Source: Bactericera cockerelli (lineage: Eukaryota > Arthropoda > Insecta > Hemiptera > Triozidae). From it: DNA of 64,000 nucleotides. Within the stretch, counting starts at the first letter, position 1. Every line of letters begins with the position of its first letter. The stretch covers positions 21,592,668-21,656,667 of the forward strand of contig CM044960.1 of NCBI GenBank assembly GCA_024516035.1, written 5' to 3'. The notes beneath the pieces were generated by a model. That model was not told the origin of the DNA. It saw nothing but the letters and a program-made list of their open reading frames with translations, and searched no databases. Both the position numbers and the translations under genes were made by a program. This document shows, piece by piece, positions 22,101 through 37,719 of the stretch.

Positions 22101-25100
22101 ATAGTTGGAGGAAATGAAATAATATACAAACGTATACAGGCGGTATTAGCCTGGTATCATACATACATGATAAAGAAATACATCAGTACATCACTATCAC
22201 CAAGGTATGATCTACAAAAAAATTAAGAAGAATCACTGCTGCAAGATTACAATCTTATTTTACTAAGAGAGTTCAGAAATTGATAAATGATATCAGTGGA
22301 TGTCTCAAAAAGACATAATTTTATTGTTCCATGGATACTTACATTTATGTATGCTGATTTTGCATTTGATTTCCCCATTAATTAATTTTACTCTTTCCTT
22401 TACTCCTCAGCCTCACGTATGAGTCTGAAAGAATTTATCAGGAAAGTCATATTATTTAGAAACTTAATCTTGAGTTGAGCTGAAATACCCCATTTATGCA
22501 AAGGGGTTCAAGGATAAAAAGAGGATATTGGAAGAATGTACTTGAGAAAGTAGGCCTCATTCATTAAGACTGTTAAGGGTGTCATTAAGACTGTTGAGAG
22601 CGCTTAGTAAACCAGAGCTATAAAAAAAAATATTAATAGAAATTTAAAAGCACCAAATTATTTTTAATACTTCAAGTTTTAAACTTGAAAAGAAGATTTT
22701 GAATTGGAGAAGGGTATTGGTAGATTGTTATACCCAAACTTCTGTATATTCAATTTTATTTTTCTTGATTTTTGGCTAATATCTTACTTATTACTTGCAC
22801 CATTTGACTATGTTGTGACCGGAACAGTAAAAATTCGGATACAAGTTTGCAAAAAATGTTGATAGGAACAAAATTCATAAACACAAGGAGTTAGTTTTAG
22901 TCTTATAGTTATACCAGGCAGTCCCATTATCAACAGTTTAAATAACTGATTAGAGCTCACTTCAGAGTTCACACTAGGGAAGAACTCTTTGGGTAACAAT
23001 CAAATTTTAAATAATTGAAATCAAATTGACCCATTTCTTAACCTAGCTCGACACTTCTTCGCATGGTGTCATTAAAATAAATGAATAGAAGCATGTATGG
23101 AACATACCCTAAAAATTTCAGCACGATTAAACAAAATTTGCAGATTTTAATTTGACCCATTTATTAACCTAGCTCAAAATTGTTTAACATTAAGTGGTCC
23201 AAACTTACAGCAAATTCCATGCAAATTAGCTCGACTGGATTAAAATTATAAGTTTTATCGCATTAAATACATAGTTACAGTTACAAAGAGACATAGATAG
23301 GGACAAATATCACTCTAGTCAAATCATACTATACTTCGTTCGCAATGATAAAATAGATTTTATACAAAAGCTTTATTTGAACTAAATATGAATGTAAAAA
23401 CCTATTCAATTTATTTATTTTGAGCTACTTTTCGCTCTACTATATCCATGTTTTATCTTGGTCTATCTTTGTGAACTTAGAAAAGACATGGATACCTTTC
23501 TAATATGCTGTATCTATTGAGTCCAAGATTCGCGCCTCATTGTCATCCAATGACCACAGAGAGAAATTGTGTCACCGCGGACTGAACTCCGTTCTAATCC
23601 ATTGTCTTTTCACCTGAGTGTCGCCTCGCCTGAGGTGAAGCTATCTCCTGTATCCCAAGTGGGTCCTGTGCCTCATCTCCATGAAACGCTTGACGGAACA
23701 GTAATGAAAAACGCGATGGACCTTACCATGCTCCAGATAATGTATTGACTGTCATCAAGAAAATTAAAACGAACGAAATTATCACGTCACTGGAGACCTA
23801 TGAATAGAAACTGTATACCATCCAACCTACTGACTGCAGAGGAGTTATGCTTGGATCTTAGCTACAGAAGAAATGGAATACTCGTATGTACTAACTATAA
23901 AACTATAGATTTAACCTATGTACAGAAGAGTTAGAATACTCGCCATAGCAAATGCATAGATCCAAGCTATAATTAGCTCTGCAGGTAATGAAAACGCGAT
24001 GTTGTTGTTGGTTTGGTTTGATGATGATTGATGTGGATATAGGGACTGGCAGAACCAATTCGAGTAACAAACAACTGCTCATCTTCATATCTGACAGTTA
24101 ATATTTGTTGACACATAGTAAACAACATTGCAAACATTGATGGAATAAATGTGTCTCGTGTTATTAGTTGGAAAAGTGAAATGCCGATCTACATTTCACT
24201 TGTGTCGGACCTATTTCAATGAAACATATGGCTTATTTTATTTGTGTTAATCTCCAGACTGATGTCACAACTGTCACAAGCCACAAACTCTCAACATTGT
24301 TTTGGAAGTCGAACCAGCGCACTAAAGGTTACAAGTCCCAGTTCAACTGATTAATCATATTCCCTTTATGATGCATTCTAAATCTACACAGTAAGAAAAA
24401 TATAGTGAAATCAATGAACGTATTCTAAGCACCACACTTACTACTTTCATTGCTGAAATTAATCTTCAATATGCAACATGTGGAAGTTGAATATTTAAGA
24501 TTATAGAGTGATTTGCGCATTGATTAAATAACATTGCATGCCATCTTGGACTTTAAATCTTCTAGAAGTTTTCCATATTCTACAGTGATTTCTTTCAGCT
24601 CATTAGTCATTGCCAATTAGATGTTCCTAAGAGGGACTTAGTTTCAAAAAAGCTAGGATTATGAATCACCTATAAGAAATAACGTGATTTAATTATGAAT
24701 CTCGTAAATCAAGACTTGATTCTTTAACTAAGAACTCAATTTGGGCGCGGACGACAGGCTTATCGTCTTGTTAGAACGGCGTAAATGGGGATAAAAATAA
24801 TTTATAGACGTACGCGAATTAAAAATTATTCGACTATATCGTAAAGTTAGTCCTTTTAAAGCTTCTCGAAGATTTGAACTTTTGATCTTGCGCGAACCCG
24901 GCGCTGATAAGATTCCACACAACTTTCAGTTTCGTGCTCACTTTCATCTGGATTGTGGACCAATAACCACTGGGAGGAGATTATGCATGAGCAGCAGGAC
25001 AGGGTCAGGAATCAGGATGGACTCTTAAACTTGTGCCGCTCTGATATCTACAGGGTCGTTCAGGATTAAAAACACAAATTCAAAGATTATCTAGACTACA

Positions 25101-28100
25101 CAAGTCCACAACTTACAGACTTAATCAACAAAGCTAAGAGACGGAGCCCAATTTGTAAAAGCCATAAAAATATGAAGATGTGGATGTCAAAGATGCTTTT
25201 TATAGTGTCGAAGGGAGAAAAGGTGAAACTAAATGAGGCATGGTTTGACACCTCTTTGGTCAAGGACCCTTTAATAAACTAAGTAAAACACAATCGGCAA
25301 AATAAAAGTGTTTTTAATTCTTAAATCAAATAAAACAACAAATCTATGAATACATTTCTATTAGTTATTATGTAGGAGTCATGTACTCATAGTTTTACGT
25401 TTCCTGTCCATTGTCAAACGGAATGGGCTCTGAACAAAATAGTAATTTGAATTTCGTTTCTTTTTCCTAGAAGAATAAAGCTCTACCGATTAAAAATTCC
25501 CCAGAAAATTTCCTGACCGAGGCAGACCTGAGACACCCTGTATAATCACAATAAATTACAACCGAGCAACTTTTACGCCTGTAGTAATGGCGCTTAATCT
25601 AGTTTTCTCCGCAGTTTAATTAATTCGTAATTCATTACATATTTTTTCTAAATTTCTCCTGATGCTCCATGAGTGTGACGTCATATTAGTGTCTTCATTT
25701 GAATAAAAAGTTAATCTCCGTGAAGTGTAGAAAACATAAAGCTCATTACTCACCGCTACTCGTCCTAAGTATAGTCATATCAACTTCAAGTTATGTTATC
25801 GAACGTGTCTACTCATGATCTTGCTGTCACTTTAATGGGCTTCATATTAATTTATGATGGGGTGTCTAAGAGTTGATCATCGGAAAGAAAGCTTTCACTC
25901 TCTTTTACTGATGATACAACGGATATGTGACGGTAGCCAATGGGTCAGCTCGGTGGAATCAGAATAAGAAAGTGAGGGTTTGAGTCAACGGAAAATTACT
26001 AATGGTGACCATTAATTGTTGGTAAGTCAGAAAGTGTTTCAGTTAATTTTGTGAAAATATGCAGGAAAGGAGGCATTAGCACACTGAACTGGTGTACAAA
26101 CTGTACAATCCTGGTTAAACATACCGCTATTACAGCAAATGCAAGGAGCTAGTCAGATCATATAGAACTTAGTCAGGAAATCTTCAAGAAAAAAATAAAT
26201 CAATATTTACCTACATGAAAATATACTCACTGCTAACTATTTTAGAAATATGTACATTGTGCACACATCCTGTTAAGTCCACACACAAAAGCGTTACACG
26301 GGCGACAATAGTGAACACTATAACTGTGCACACTTCTTTATATTATTTTGTTAGATTGTATGAAGATTTTGTATTAAAGTATAGAATAGATCATTGAACT
26401 CGGCTGGGAGGTATTGGTGATCATGAACTCCTAGTGGACAGGCTACTGTCACATTCTCCTGACACTGCCAATGAGACTGATCATGACAGATAGCAACACT
26501 GTACTTTCTCTTTTGATACCAATCCAATGGTTTTCGCATTCCTTAGTAAGGCTTCCCCGAGCAGTTTTCGAGAATTTTCCAACGTGTAAAAACCGTGTCA
26601 TTGAGGCTGTTATGTGTAAAATTACAGAATACTTTAAAATAACATACCTAAGCAATATTATTTGTTAATAAAATTTGCTATCATCACTGACAATTGACAG
26701 TAAAATTGTGAGACATACAGGTAGTCTTTATTGCTACGACAGCATTCTGACGATTTGCTATTATGATAAAGTAAATATATTTTTACTAACATCCTTTAAT
26801 GTTTATTTTACTATAATTTCATGTTTATTTTACTAATTTCATATTGTTTAATAATTATAGAATAACATTGCTTTTTTCTAAGGAGATCCTCATTGATTGC
26901 CATTATGGGGAAAAAAAGTAAGGCACATCGAATGATCAAACACATTTAAATGGCACATTTGAATAATGTATGTAATGGCCATATCAGTTGTAACTATACC
27001 GACTTGAGAGAACAACGGCAGTACACTGTACAATGAGTCGTAAAGTATATAGCTTGATAACATGAGAAAACAAAAAGTTCAAGTCACGCTACATATGTGA
27101 CATATAAAATGAGCTCTGTAATCCAATCAATAATAACTAGCGGAAAGGTCAACCTAGCGGCAACACAGAGTTTCAACAATGAAGCCAAGAAATGAAGACA
27201 CAACGTCCACATATGCAGGAAGAGTCCATTATGAATATGAACCCAAGTAATGGACACAGCTATAACCAAGATACATTAAAACAAAATGATAATAATAAAT
27301 GAATATGACGGGTTTGACTTAAGTGACCAGAAACAAACCGTTGAAAGCTTTGGAATCTAGTTCCGCCAATCTGGAACAAGCGCGCGACCAATTAAATTGT
27401 TAAGAACTTTCAACAAAGAGAAATGTCGCAGATTAAATTCTTCTTAAAAACCTCTTTCCTGTAAAAATGAAGCAGCGCAATAAAATAAGTTAAGAACTCT
27501 ATCACCCATGTTCATTAGACATGTGGACTTGGAAGGAGAACTTAAAGTTAATAAGTACAGCCTGGACAGATGTAGAGTAAGGGTAACCTATTAGCTCTGC
27601 GAAAGTATGCATGAAGCTGCGGGCCGGATTTGTGTTGGTACGCTTGTGAGAACTACAGCCTTCTTCTAATCCAGTTGAATGTCAAGTCAATAACAGAAAT
27701 AAAGTTAAACCCAAATCATCACACGGAAAAAAGAGTACCTATGGTCAATCAACTTGGTTTAAATAAGAGCCTTGGTTTTGGTTACTAAGTCTAAGATAGA
27801 ATCAATCCTTACTTCAAAAAGAACATTTCTCTTCACAAGAATAGGTCAAATATACACCAAATTAATAAATTATAAAATAATAATAAATACATGTTGAACA
27901 AAGTAACAAACTAGGAATAGAGTAGATGTTTTTCACAGTGGTTAGGTACCTTTTTTCCATGTTTCGTTGGTGTCTTTTCATTACATATAAGATATATAAG
28001 TGGGTACTCTGACACACATACCTATGCTGGTAAAATAAAAAACTTATTTATAATTACAGTAGTTGTAATTTATATCGGAGAACTCTACCTGGCAACTTTC

Positions 28101-31100
28101 AAACGTAGATGGAAATTAACACCACAATTTGGTAGTTGGGTACAGGCAACACAGCATTTCACCTAGCAATCAATACTAAACCAATACAAAGACTAGTTAC
28201 CTAGCAGTTAACTCGTAAGTGAGCCAGTAGAGCCAGTGTCAGTAATAAATGAAACGGATATGATTAACTGTTAGGTCGATAGCCAGAGTCATAAACGCAT
28301 GACATGTAATGGTATTACACCTAGTATACGTACCTAGTAAGCTATTAAATGTATTACGGTACCTCCAATAGTAATAGAGTAATACAGTCACTACAAACGA
28401 TACTACTAGAATGAATTGGTAATGTCCACTGATAGTAAATTAGTTCTCAATGAAACTATGCGAGAACTTCCAAGAACGCTTTGAGCATGCCTCTAACATG
28501 TTTCTGAGATTGAGTTGATGGCTTATGACAAGTAGTTGAAACTGGTACTGCACGACACATTAGGATAATGGGTGCAGTATGCAGAATCCTACACGTCATC
28601 CTTATTAGGAACTTTTGCAGCTTAGTGGAGATGATCCAGATTAGTGTAGAGAAGTTCATGGAGATCAGGTTAGACTTAGACAATGCTCTCGTGAAGTGTA
28701 GAGTCTTGGCTGAATCAGTGATATAAAACTTCAAACATTATTCTTTCTGTTCTTTTTCTTTCATCTTTTCATTTGGTTTGGGCTTATATATCGTAAAAAC
28801 CTTTTCTAAAACTTTTCGTAAATCATTTGATATTCAAAATATGATTCTTCAGTTTAACATTTTTGGTACCTATCTTAATTTCATTAGATATACAATACGT
28901 CGAACGTCATGGATATGATTTCTCAAATTTGAATGTTTGGTATTCATAAAATAAAATGTACATTTGTCATTTCTGCTTGTATAATAGAACTATCAAATTT
29001 CAACATTTGGGAGTGTGCTAAAGGAGATGGGTAAACAACCGACAGAAAATTTGAGTCACTCGGAAAAAATCCAAGATTGAGTCTTTGAGATAAAACAACA
29101 AAACCGAAGTGTTATTTCAGGAAGATGAAAGAAAACACCAACACCTCAGCCCAGGAACCTGAGACCGCTCAGGTTTCAGAATGGACTTTGGCATGATTAA
29201 CATTGACGTTGTTTTCACACCCAACTGTAAAAGTTTTCAGCACGCTACAATGAGTTGTGATCTGAGCAGTGGTGTGTAGTATGTAACACACCAGTGGTGA
29301 AGGGTGGGGGTTTATTACTGCCGTCGTTCTCCGCTAATATGAATTATGAACATAGGAGAAACAACAATATTTAAGGTGTTGTCCATAGCTCTTTTAGAAG
29401 TAGGTATGTATAAAAGAGGATTAATAACACACTATCATTAGGACTATTAGGAGTAGATGAGAGGCATATAGCAGTGGAGAGACACCCTAATCCGCAATAT
29501 TAAAAAAAAAACGCAACGGGTCTATCAAGTATTAGGACTCGATTACTAACCTCGTATTCGAGACCGTACTGTGCTAGACACAATGCCCCTGAATTGGATT
29601 ATTTTATTTTAATCTGTTTTTAATTTTAAGCTGATACAAATAATAAAGAGAACAAGATATACATCGATATGATGTATTGGCACGATAACTCCAGAAGAAA
29701 ATTCCATTAATCTTAGCTCCACCACTGCCAGGGCGTATAAGTTACACCTAGTTCTTTAAGTTTCAAATTACCGCCATTGTTGCGTTTCAAATTGAAATAC
29801 ATAACAAGCTTTGAGTAAATTTGAAAACTATAGATAGATATTAGAATACATTAAGGCGGTGGGAAAAACACCGCAACATCATGTAACTCAACTGAAATGA
29901 ACACCTTGGAACTAGGAGCCCACGCAACACAAACAGAGGTGTCTCAGAAACACAAGTTTTCCTACCAAGGCTGTACTTGCACACCTACACACAGGAATGG
30001 TTCTGTAACTGTCACAACTTGGTATTACAACATCACATTTGAAAGCTGATTACAGTAATTATTAAGGTATTTTTAAAAAGTTCTTCAGACTCCTGATCAC
30101 CGATGCATTTAAGTAAAAAAAAAATATACTGCTCATTTGCTTTTGACAGACAAGTCTTTCCAAAAATGGTGTGCAGAATAGTAGAGCCACCGTTATCAAT
30201 TAAAATTTAGTTAAATTTAGGCACCTCATTTTGCGGAGAAGTCATCATCATCAAACACACAATAATTAGTATGCTAGGGTAGGACATTGAAAAATTGATT
30301 ACTTTGAGGTTACTTGTTGCCTTTTTTGGTCACTTGAACACTCGGATTGAGCAAAAACAGATAAATATAAAATACTACTGGCGCGTATACTAATAGTAGC
30401 ATGGGTAATGTTGTTTTTGCTGAAACTCTTTCATCAGAAAGCTACGATCACATGTTTACCTGAAAGCCACGCCTCTTGGGAAAATCCATTTTCTCTTGGG
30501 TCAACAACTTGGAAAAAGTTGTACGTTGCATGTTAACCTGCAATATGGACTGCACATGTATACAGAACTCGTTCATAGTTGCTTACTAGTATCAAAGAGA
30601 AGGACACTAATGGGGCTGAAAAGTAAAAACTTGTCAGGGTGCAATATTTTCCAACAAGTATTGTCATTGCATACGTTTATGGTTCAGAACAGAGTGATGT
30701 GTTTCAAATTAAAGTTGAAAATGTACTTACAACAAAACTTAAATAACGGATTCCATGTAGAGGGTGGTCCAAGTCACCTTCAGTTAAGGCCTGAAACATG
30801 GAATAAAATTGTGATTTCTTAATTTCTAGCTCAAAATTTTGATGTTTATATTATTTTCTAGAACTCTTATAGTTTGTACAAACATAAATAATAATAATAA
30901 ATCATTTGTTTTATTTTTCTTATTTTTTTTTGTTTACAGATGACCCATCTTAGCCATTTTTATTTGGCTTCTACTGCTCCAAATATTACACAAGGAGGTC
31001 AATAAATAGAAAGAGGCCAGAATCTTTCTGGACCACAGGGGATGGAAAATCGCCTCCTGCCAGCACACAAGTTACCCCACACATGGGTGGACACAGATAT

Positions 31101-33778
31101 TAAATATTAATTACACATGTAAGATAATAATTGTATAATTATTTCTCGAATGAAGGTAATCCAGGTGAATGATTTTCTCAAAGAACATCCGTTTCTCAAA
31201 GAGGAGAGACGTGCTCAAGTTCATCATAAGAATCATAAGATTCATTAGAATAATTAGTAAGTGGGATCTTCACTATTGTTATCACAACTCATAGTTAAAT
31301 TAGGTGGGATGAGAAGAGAGCTTGAATTAGAACTATTATTATGTTGGGAAAATCTACTTAGGGAGGGAAATGAAAAAAAAAAATCACAATTCCAATTTCA
31401 AAATTGACATAATTCTGGTCCACCTGTCAGTTTCTTGTTTCGACATATTTAATGTAATTTGGTGACTGACCATCTGAAATACTTACAAGATGTTGCACCC
31501 TCAAATTTGCACTGTTTTTTTTTACGTTTTAAATCTTCAAGTATTTTATGGCCTCTATTCGATCTTATCTCAGATGCACTTAGGTTCCAAAGTAACTTAG
31601 TACCTACTTATTTAATTACTTTGTTTACCACAGTTATACGACTATACGTGTCATAAATCACACACGTCCAATCAAGATGGAAAACAAGTCTTCTCTATTA
31701 TTAACGTAGAACACGAAAATAAAGGAACTCGAGAAAAAACATTCTCGAGATCTTTATTTAAGGTTGCAATTTTTTTAAAAATGAGATGCTGTTTAGTTTT
31801 CTTTATTGTTTTAAACCCAATGTCTTGTTTCATATTAGGTGAAGCTTACTTTTTTTTCAGTATCATCTGATGGACTTTTCAAAATGGATATATCGTCTAG
31901 ATAGCTTCATCGCGGCATCGACTATAGCTTTTTTTACACTAGCTAATACAAATGATAGTATGTAATTACGTACTAATGATAGTAATACTGCGATCAATTG
32001 CATCGCGAAACTTCTCTGGGACCTGGTTTAAGAATCGCCAGAACAAGGATTCAGTAGTACCTAATGTATCACTGTGGCCCAACCATCTGGTTTAGGCTGT
32101 TCCTAGCAATATTTCCATGTCCAATCGATTGGTTCTCACTTTCACAAGGAATATAAAACTCCCGAGATTGATACTGATACTGGGTGTCTGTACAATTTGG
32201 CAATTCGACAAGACTAGCGGTACTTGATACCTTGATAAGAGACAGTTGGTAAACTAGAACATTTACATTGTACCACGTCTTGAAACTCTTGATTGAGAAA
32301 GAGAAAGACACAATACATGGTCAAATTGTAACTCCTGTCCAAAATGTGATCCCAAAAGGATTCTTATTAGTACCCATGTTCAATTGTTCATAGCTGACGC
32401 TGACAAGCTAACAATGAACAAAAAGCTCAAAGAAAAACTAAAAAAAAACTCACGGATAGGGCAACGTAAATCATGTCTATTTAACTTTTATTTTATGATA
32501 TTTCTTGACAGAAAAAAGCATAAATCTAAGGACCATACATTTTTACCTATGGTACATTAATCCTTGACAAAACAATTATTGCTTAGAATTAAATATCTGT
32601 ACTCTACACCAACTATATGAACTGGATCTACTTCAAAGATACTTATGGGTAGTTGTATCTCTCCGATTAGGTAAGAACACCCTGTAAGTCATTTTACTGT
32701 TCGGAATCCTCTAGTGCCATTAGGAATAGGTAGTCCAAAACTAGCACTCTTGCGATACCAAATAACAAACTACAATAGTAAGATACACCAGCATAATAAT
32801 ATTTGGTCATGCAAATCTTCAGCTTCAATCAATCTTCGAATCTTTCTTGCATCCATCAATACAAAACTAATAAAGGAAAGAATAATATTGAATGGAGTGA
32901 AAAATACTATCAATAGCAAGGAGCGATGGATTGGATCGTGCATTAGAAATGATCTAGTGGCAATTACTTCACCAGTGAGTGCCTTATCTTTTGAGAATTT
33001 ATGATTATAAGCATCATTCAGGTAACTATTGACTGATTCAATCATTCTAGACACTGAAACAACATTCTAAAATTATGAAATGACTTCAAATGAAATTAGG
33101 TAAACAAATAAGAAGGGCCATGGCAAATTCTACCAAAGTGTCCGATGAAATTAGTTGACGGGGTTTTATATTAGTGGAATATTTCAAAGGCCAGATTGGC
33201 CAGTGTTACCAACACATAAGAGCTATAGACAATGTGGATCTAACAAGAACAGTGTACAGCGAGCATCATAGTCTCTAATCTCATCATGACCACTAGTCTT
33301 GTATGTTAATTCTCAAAACACTTCACCAGCACTTACGGCTGAATAATGTATGCCTACTGCATTCGCTTTAGTTTGCAAAACATAATGAATTACTCGGCAC
33401 ATATAATTAGCATTAAAAAACTATTCTGGATCCCAGGCGTATCTCCATACAAAGCAAATGAACTTATCTATAATCCGCGGGCCAGGTCGCTGGTACAAGC
33501 ACACACAGGCTATTAACACACTTTAAGGACACATATTGATCTCAGCCTTGTTGAAATAGCACATTGATGAGGGCATGAGTTAGGTTAGGGGATCCAAAGA
33601 TGATTTAAATTCCACACCTACTAACTCTGAAATGACGGAATACGGCGTTTACTTTATAGTTGGATTTTGAAGAAAAAAAATTCTGTGCATCTCTTGGTCT
33701 TTTTTCAAGCTTATTCAATTTGGTATAGAATTAATAAAATTAAATTGTTTATACTACGCCATTAGGACTAGAAACTTT
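19191..33778. other. Long stretch with no supported gene
   Basis: This is about 14.6 kb of AT-rich DNA without a recognised exon. Visible structures are minor: a repeated phrase TTGACCCATTT.TTAACCTAG at 23023-23049 and 23150-23175, and a short local duplication at 22561-22605 (TTAAGACTGTTAAGGGTGTC). Two open frames are worth noting but unproven: 30496-30822 (plus, 108 codons, no motif) and 32770-33054 (minus, see the findings). The whole region may be intergenic or the first intron of the GAS2-family gene. Confidence 0.4.
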
Positions 33779-33842
33779 GAAAGGTTGGTTCTCTTTTCTG
33801 ACATTCGATGAAGGTTGGTTCTCTTTTTTTAACATTCGATAC
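33779..33842. repeat. Two-copy direct repeat, unit about 30 bp
   Basis: GAAGGTTGGTTCTCTTTT followed by ACATTCGAT occurs twice back to back with small differences. It is a simple tandem duplication with no associated gene. Confidence 0.7.
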
Positions 33843-36750
33843 ATTAATTGACAGCATTCATATAAATAGTACTAAGAGACCAACTTTAGAAATTACGTAA
33901 CAATCATAGAATAACTAGAACGAAAAAACCCAAGAAGAAGATGAGACTGAGCTCATTGTGCTAAAAAATTGGCAAAAACAATTTTTTAGTTGGTTTTGAG
34001 GTCCACGGTAGTTGACCTGTGTGATCCCAGAGGTTGTTAAACTGAAATGAGTGGGCTATCGGCAAATTGCTTGTGCTTTACGTGTCTTCTGTACTGGGGA
34101 TCATGTTCCATCCAGTCCATTGGTTACAGAATGTCTGCGTTACAAGAAGGCTGAAGAAAAAAATACTGAGGAATAGTGATGGTTAAACAGTATTCTACAG
34201 GTATTTCAACTGTTTTCAATAGCCGATATACAAATCAACGCGGGACTGAGTTTTTTTTACTTAACTGGGGCTAGAATTCTGCTGAGCTTTTGGTTCAGAG
34301 TTCACTGTGCTGGCTATACTGGGTGACCTAAAATAGTATGACATTATTGCAAATCATCATACTTTTGTAAATTATCAGCACACTTCCAGTTTGTTCTACT
34401 ATGGAAGATGTGTATTACTATGAGTAAATGTATTCAAAAGAAATACATTTGAATAAAAATTGACAACTCATTGACTTAAATTAAATGTGGCTAAAGTCAA
34501 ATGATTAGTCTGTTAATTGATACACGCATCCTCAGACTCCTCAGAGACAATGTGCCTATGTATTTTTCTAGAATCAATTTAAGGGTTACAGCGTAGTGAC
34601 AATTGAATATTAGAATTGAAAATAATCATCCTCATTTCGATTGAAACAGATGATGCCTCGAAATTTTTTTGCAACTATAAATAGCCTACACAGTTCAACA
34701 CAAAGCAGAAGTAGACATAGTGCTAACTGCTAAATTACCAATAGACAGAAAATAGGAGACATGCTTCAGTGATATAACCACGCCATGGGATGAGAGCCTA
34801 CACCACAGGAAGTTAAAAATGTGTCAAATCAAACCATCAAATGGTCACTTAGATTCAATTTAAAAATCGTTCAACTCCATAAAATGCAATAGATTTAAAT
34901 TCCTTCAGTCTATGAGGTAATGGTGTTGATCAGTGACAGCAAGAACAAAGATTCTCCGTACCGTCTCCATTCTTGTTCTAAATAGCTACGCACTACATTA
35001 CATAAATCTCCAGTTGACGCACATGAGAATAAGGGACTAATTAACAATAATACTCTCTTAATGACTAAAATCCTAAATAGTAGCATTGTGTGACAGTAAA
35101 GAACTAGGTAAAGCAAGATGCATGTAATTTAAACAGTCAGGTTGATCCACTCAATCAAATCAATCTACTGGATTGTAAGTGTGGCAAGTTAAATGAACCT
35201 TTGCAAGACAATTTTAAAACAACAGTTTCATGTTCACTTCTAAATTGTTGAGAAATGTCGACATGAGAAATAGTTATGGATGACATTTTTATCTTACAAA
35301 TGATTGTAACTCAAGATTCAATTGAGTACTAAATATTAATTAATATGTATTTCTTTTTATGTACCTAAATTACTTGATTGTCATTATTTCTACAATAAAC
35401 ACAAACATGATATTCAGTCTGCTTGCCTGAGGCATATTGTTGTTAAATACCTGTCTACTGATAACTATGATCTGACATAGACAAAAGGTTGTTATTTTCC
35501 AGTTATGTAACAAAGAAAACCTATGAAAGATCATCACTTGTTCACCAGTGAAATCGATTTCACTCATTTAGGCAATTTACTAGAATTTGATCTGACCAAT
35601 CAGGAGTGGCTATAGAGACACTAATTGTAGAGAGGTCCATAGACAAGGTAGTGAAGCAAATGTAGAGACACAACGGCAGCTATTTACAGTTCATGATTCG
35701 GTATTTTAGGACTAATCATCGTTTCACTACGCCTGTTAGCATGATCATTAACACTTGCCACTAAGACTGTATTGAAGTGTTTTGTCACAATTTCCAAATA
35801 GTTTTCCTAGTTCATGGAGTCTATTTTTAGCGCATTTCAGCAGTAGGTATCCCTGGATTCCTTGATCTCACTTACTGGTGTCTCTTGTCACCTTGCATTA
35901 GCAAATTATTTTCTCATCTAATAATTGTTTCAATTCTTCGATGGTCGAATGGTATGTACGGAATCGAGTGGAGTTTTGACTTTGACTCTCTTAATTTATA
36001 CATCACTTCTAATTTATTATTTAGTGCAATCACTGGGACTATCTCATTTTATGTAAATAATACCAATACACTACTTCTGTTAGTTCTGATGTTTATCTCA
36101 ACTGTTATTCTAGGGATTTCAATGCGTCTTAGTTCATTTTCAAGTGGTTACTTTCTGGAGACAGGAGGTAGAACTGTCTACTAAAATGAAAAGAAAATAA
36201 AGAACTACCATACAGCACCGTAGTCTTGGTAGGTGATGAATTACATAAAGTAATCTATAGTCACATTTTTATCTCTTCACGATTCAGATGTAAAAAAAAA
36301 ACCCAAAAAAGTCTTCTTCAAAACTTTCTGCCGCTTGTTCACTAATTTTAATGTTAGAGTGCAGAGAGCGTTTTTTTTTTCACCAAGAAAGATATCCATC
36401 CAAAGAATATCTTGCCTAATTGGTCAGAAGGACCTATCATCACATGATTATCTAAAGACATTTAGATAATCCAGCCAGGGAGATAGATGAGATGACTAAA
36501 TTTACCTGACACTAAATCTTACATAACTCACGGTGGAGCCTGAAGTGAAGTGTTTCTCTCACTCGAAATTTTGACGAGATTAGAAAGGTGGCTTTTGGTT
36601 TCAAGCCATCTTTTATGGTACCAACGCAACGGTTTAAAATAATTTAAATATCATAATTTTAAACAAGTTTGTTGAAAAAAAAAACGGTCTGAGAACTGGT
36701 AAATTTTAATTGAAATCGATGATATTTATAATGGAGTAGGTTAGATAGTC
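33843..36750. other. Gene-free stretch
   Basis: No exon can be supported. A 99-codon frame at 35885-36184 (plus) would encode a hydrophobic, possibly membrane-spanning peptide, but it starts at a non-ATG codon, has no recognised family and no clear splice donor. Confidence 0.4.
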
Positions 36751-36815
36751 AAAATTGTCGAGCGCACTGGCTTGCACGCACGTGACATGGGTTTGAATCC
36801 CAGTGGAGTTGGAAT
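36751..36815 (+). repeat. tRNA-derived SINE head
   Basis: TTGTCGAGCGCACTGGCTTG (A-box region) and ATGGGTTTGAATCCCAGTGG (B-box region, with flanking CCAGTGG able to close a T arm) are 20-30 nt apart, as in tRNAs. The ends do not pair into an acceptor stem. It probably belongs to an old SINE. Confidence 0.5.
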
Positions 36816-37719
36816 TTTTGTGTCTCAATTCTTACCTCGTGAGGAAAAATGAGTGTTTGCTTTGAGACGGAATATGTACATATAACGAAAAAGTCTTCTG
36901 CGCTATCCACTAAAGTTGTTATTAATAATACAAACGACACACATTTACTCTTTATTGATACAGGAATAGTTGACAGTAAGGAAAGTCTCAGGTTATCCTC
37001 CTATGTTCACAACTAAAGCAGAACTCACATTCACACGCCACCATAGCAGAGGGCCTGATCCACTGATCCTCACAAAGGTCCGTAGAGGAACAGGTAGTAT
37101 ACAACAGTGAAAACACACCTTTTAGCTTCTTTGTTATTAGTACACTGATTCCCACAGGAGGTTTAACTGTTGGGATTCCAGGAATTAACCACCAATCCCT
37201 CTATTGTGATGGTGAAAGGGTTTTCGAGAATGCGCGGAATCTGTGGGATAGTCAAACAATGCCATGGAAAAAGCGAGAGAGGTAGGCATTTAGATGTTTT
37301 GTATGTTGTGGTGATGTAAAATTGTAAATAATGAATTTCCAGCGTAGATTGTTCTTACGGTGTAGTTACACTAGTACCACAGGGCCACGGTTACGTAACC
37401 TACGATGTTGTGTTGGGAATTAGAATCTAGTAAACAACATTAATCAATTTATTCAAATCTATTGAACATAGACATTAGACCCAGGAAATTATTCCCAATG
37501 TAAAATTTATTTATACTTACTACAAATAAAATAAATATGTACATAACATTTGAATAATAATTATTTCTGATTCATTATAAAATGTATGTAAATTGTAGAT
37601 ACCTAATGTTATTTTTACTTTAATACTCAGTTTAGGCAGAATTTGCACTGAGGAGGTTGTACTGTACAGTTAGGACAAAAAATGTCTACCCACTTTAAAT
37701 CAAGCACGGATGGTTTTAC

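Noticed and set aside
35885..36184. Hydrophobic 99-codon frame, considered as a chemoreceptor exon
   Set aside because: No signature motif, no ATG and no clear donor; AT-rich DNA readily yields hydrophobic frames.
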